The notes beneath the pieces were generated by a model, which worked only from the letters and a program-made list of their open reading frames with translations, was not told the DNA's origin and did no database searches. From positions 15,791-32,463 of the forward strand of contig MLAK01000579.1 of the NCBI GenBank assembly GCA_001839685.1: DNA of 16,673 nucleotides, in the 5' to 3' direction. Origin of the DNA: Tritrichomonas foetus. Taxonomy: Eukaryota > Parabasalia > Tritrichomonadida > Tritrichomonadidae. This document shows, piece after piece, positions 15,114 to 16,673 of this stretch (the stretch's first letter is position 1; each line of letters opens with the position of its first letter). The translations under genes were made by a program, and so were the position numbers.

Positions 15114-15373
15114 AGTACGTTAAGAATTTAAATTCAATAGTGAACAAAGTTACAAAAATTGAGATTTTTACTGAATTTGCTAACATTTTATTGGCTTTAA
15201 ATGCCACGATGTTTACTATGAAACATCATTTATATCCTAGAGGACGAACATCAGAAATTAAAAACGAGGTCTTTTTTCATATCATTGATGAAGTCATTCG
15301 TCCCCATACTCCACCAGAAGATGTAGTTCATGACTCTCAAAATCCTAATGATGATGATGATTTTCTTACCTGA
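15114..15373 (+). CDS. 77-residue protein, probably with a spliced start codon
   Basis: The open frame runs from 15092, but its first in-frame ATG without splicing is at 15209, inside what looks like conserved-type sequence. With the 26-nt intron (15115-15140) removed, an ATG forms from 15114 plus 15141-15142 and yields 77 residues starting MNKVTKIEIF. The spliced leader, from TCAAT (15098-15102), would resemble the BTB gene leader, which also reads through TTTTTCTGA to the ATG. The protein has an amphipathic helix (EFANILLALNATMFTMKHHLY), a central charged segment (RGRTSEIKNEVFFHIIDEVI) and a Pro/Asp-rich acidic tail (HTPPEDVVHD to DDDDFLT). I do not recognise it; a small subunit of a larger complex is plausible. 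It ends TGA followed by TTAATAAA. If there is no intron, translation could begin at 15209 and give 54 residues. Confidence 0.5.
15115..15140 (+). other. candidate 26-nt spliceosomal intron creating the start codon
   Basis: The segment starts GTACGT, matching the trichomonad 5' splice consensus GTAYGT, and ends TTCAATAG. Removing these 26 bases joins A15114 to TG at 15141, forming an ATG exactly in frame with the open reading frame that otherwise has no ATG before codon 24. Very short introns (about 23-29 nt) are known in T. vaginalis. The classical ACTAACACACAG 3' signal is absent. Confidence 0.4.
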
Positions 15374-16247
15374 TTAATAAATCAACATTTACGTTAATTT
15401 TTATTATACTAAGTCTTTTTCTGTGTCTTAGCATGATTATTTATTAAAACTCGAAAAAAAGATTAAAATGAAATGATTTCATGTCATCATCATGATTTCC
15501 ATTCTTATCATCACTATTGAAATGAATAAAGAACAAGGTTCACTTGCTTCCTTTCATATTGTATTACTTAGAAACAGCATTTTGCAATCAAAGCAAAAAT
15601 CGATTTCTTTTCAATGTCAACTTTGCTTGTGGTGCACAATAAAAATCATCTGATTTTCATGTCTATTTTGCTTGTAGTTGGCCTCGTGCTTCAAGAAACC
15701 AACATGGCCTTCTTCTACATATTTGTTTACTGTACATGTGTTATTGATGCTTATTAATTCATTAGTATAAAAGCAGAAACCAAAAATTGGTTGTTGTTTG
15801 TTATAAGCAGAGACTATTAAGCTTTTTGAAAGTATCGAGATTTCTTGGAATAATAGTCTCAAAATTAAGAAATATTTATTATTTTCTTTTTGGTGGCCAA
15901 GATTCAAAAATTATCAAAATGTAACTTTTTGATAGCGAGATTTTTGTTTTAAATTGAGAATGCATTGAATAATATTTGAAGAAGTTAAACATATTTCAGG
16001 GAAAAAAAAAGCAATTCACGGAAAAATAATATTGGATGAGGATTTGGATTTTTGGAATATTTACACTATTTTCCTGGAAACATCATAAAATTATGAATAT
16101 ATTAATGGGACAGAGTTACAGATTTCGTCAATAAAGCGAAGTTATCGAATCGAAAAATCTAAGAAAAAATCTAAGAATTTTGATAAAAAAAAATCATCAT
16201 ATCAATTGATTGAGTACTTTGAAATCAGAAAAATTTGTCATTTAATT
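15374..16247. other. gene-poor spacer before the second BTB copy
   Basis: An ORF on the minus strand (15907-15617) has only a TTG start and ends in TGA, so it is not accepted. A 47-codon plus-strand ORF inside it is entered separately. The rest is AT-rich without recognisable features, and it shows no obvious similarity to the DNA before the first BTB copy. Confidence 0.45.
15614..15757 (+). CDS. possible 47-residue membrane micro-protein
   Basis: An ATG ORF of 47 codons ending in TAA, less AT-rich than its surroundings, encodes a hydrophobic peptide with MSTLLVV (1-7) and MSILLVVGLVL (16-26) and a second hydrophobic run (MAFFYIFVY). An internal direct repeat of about 20 bp (15614 and 15659, 45 bp apart, in frame) underlies the two MSxLLVV strings. 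The ATG overlaps an initiator-like TCAAT (15612-15616), not an exact Inr. It could equally be chance in a slightly GC-richer patch. Confidence 0.2.
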   Translation: MSTLLVVHNKNHLIFMSILLVVGLVLQETNMAFFYIFVYCTCVIDAY

Positions 16248-16254
16248 GAATGAT

Positions 16255-16270
16255 GACCGTTAATGTCATT
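16255..16270 (+). promoter_or_regulatory. core promoter of BTB gene copy 2
   Basis: GACCGTTAATG followed by TCATT (16266-16270), identical to copy 1, with A+1 at 16268 and a 10-nt leader before the ATG at 16278. The promoter is intact, so this copy may be expressed. Confidence 0.6.
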
Positions 16271-16277
16271 TTTCTGA

Positions 16278-16673
16278 ATGATGATGAAAGAAAAGAATAA
16301 AGAAAAAAACAACAATGATCAAAATTGTCAATATGATATTTTGAAGATAGAGAAATTGAAAGAAGATCAAGAAGAAGAAGAAGATAAAATCATTTTAGTT
16401 TATCAAGGAGAAAAAATTCGAACAAAGAAAAGTTTATTATTCACAAAATGTCGATATTTTCGAAAACATCATGAAATCTTTCATCAAGAAGAAATTGATC
16501 TTTCCGATAAATATTCAATCGAAACATTTCGAAATTTCATTTCATCGATTGAGAGTCAAGAAATTGCAATTTCAAAACACACATTTTTTGAATATTTTGA
16601 AATGAGTTCTCGTTATGAATATCATGAATTATATTTCAGTCTTGAGAAATATCTTCATTCAGTTCCATTTTTA
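16278..16673 (+). CDS. second BTB-BACK-F5/8C gene, 5' part only
   Basis: The first 132 codons of a second copy of the gene at 11393 run off the window end, covering the charged N-terminus and the BTB-like domain. There are two residue differences (N8K and K16N) and one synonymous change at codon 12; the remaining codons are identical at every base. The frame is open throughout. Whether BACK, coiled-coil and F5/8C parts follow cannot be seen. Near-identity including silent sites implies a recent tandem duplication, gene conversion, or an assembly break inside a repeat family. Confidence 0.8.
   Translation, partial: MMMKEKNKEKNNNDQNCQYDILKIEKLKEDQEEEEDKIILVYQGEKIRTKKSLLFTKCRYFRKHHEIFHQEEIDLSDKYSIETFRNFISSIESQEIAISKHTFFEYFEMSSRYEYHELYFSLEKYLHSVPFL

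Larger units (their letters stand above)
16248..16673 (+). repeat. long direct repeat, copy 2 (BTB gene 5' end)
   Basis: This copy aligns without gaps to 11363-11788, with a constant offset of 4885 bp and four mismatches, at 16254, 16300, 16313 and 16325. Identity then continues perfectly to the last base of the window. Confidence 0.97.

Noticed and set aside
15617..15907. 96-codon open frame (-) beginning NLGHQKENN
   Set aside because: The assumed start codon is TTG. The first true ATG lies near the end, so it cannot encode a normal eukaryotic protein; it might be a decayed fragment, but no family is recognised.

Overview
The window looks like genomic DNA of a parabasalid protist, a trichomonad of the Trichomonas/Tritrichomonas kind. 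It is strongly AT-rich, and the larger coding regions are intron-less with short spacers. Several genes have an initiator-like element (TCA+1 then Y and W) only about 5-25 nt before the ATG. Four of the larger genes end in TAAA, the overlapping stop/polyadenylation signal described for Trichomonas vaginalis. One gene encodes a homologue of IBP39, the trichomonad initiator-binding protein. I cannot settle the species from sequence alone. Ambiguous bases at 12893, 14261 and 14317, a tandem repeat at base 1 and a duplicated gene cut by the last base suggest this is a whole draft contig bounded by repeats.

Layout, left to right. A 16-bp tandem repeat (1-87) is followed by a Rab5-like GTPase (+). 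Next comes a large membrane-anchored GH31 alpha-glucosidase (-), convergent with the Rab gene and divergent from an IBP39-like transcription factor (+). A small secreted orphan (-) follows, then a 1.4-kb spacer with a 20-bp perfect palindrome. After that come a thioredoxin/PDI-like secretory protein (+), a reticulon/ARL6IP1-like ER hairpin protein (+), a small coiled-coil protein (+) and a BTB-BACK-coiled-coil-F5/8C protein (+). About 1.9 kb of gene-poor DNA has one possible 38-codon ORF and an (ATT)n microsatellite. Then come a 77-codon gene whose ATG seems to need removal of a 26-nt intron, more gene-poor DNA, and the 5' part of a near-identical second BTB-BACK gene running off the end.

Functional links are loose, as expected for monocistronic eukaryotic genes. 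Rab5-like, ARL6IP1-like, PDI-like and GH31 proteins all belong to the endomembrane/secretory system. The IBP39-like protein should recognise the same Inr elements that precede several genes here, including its own.

Best leads: the tiny start-codon-creating intron (15115-15140); a perfect 34-bp inverted repeat across the end of the reticulon-like gene that looks like a templated insertion; the TTATATGGTC motif, found three times, once within a perfect palindrome; and a GH31 enzyme with a transmembrane anchor and a C-terminal YETL sorting-type motif.
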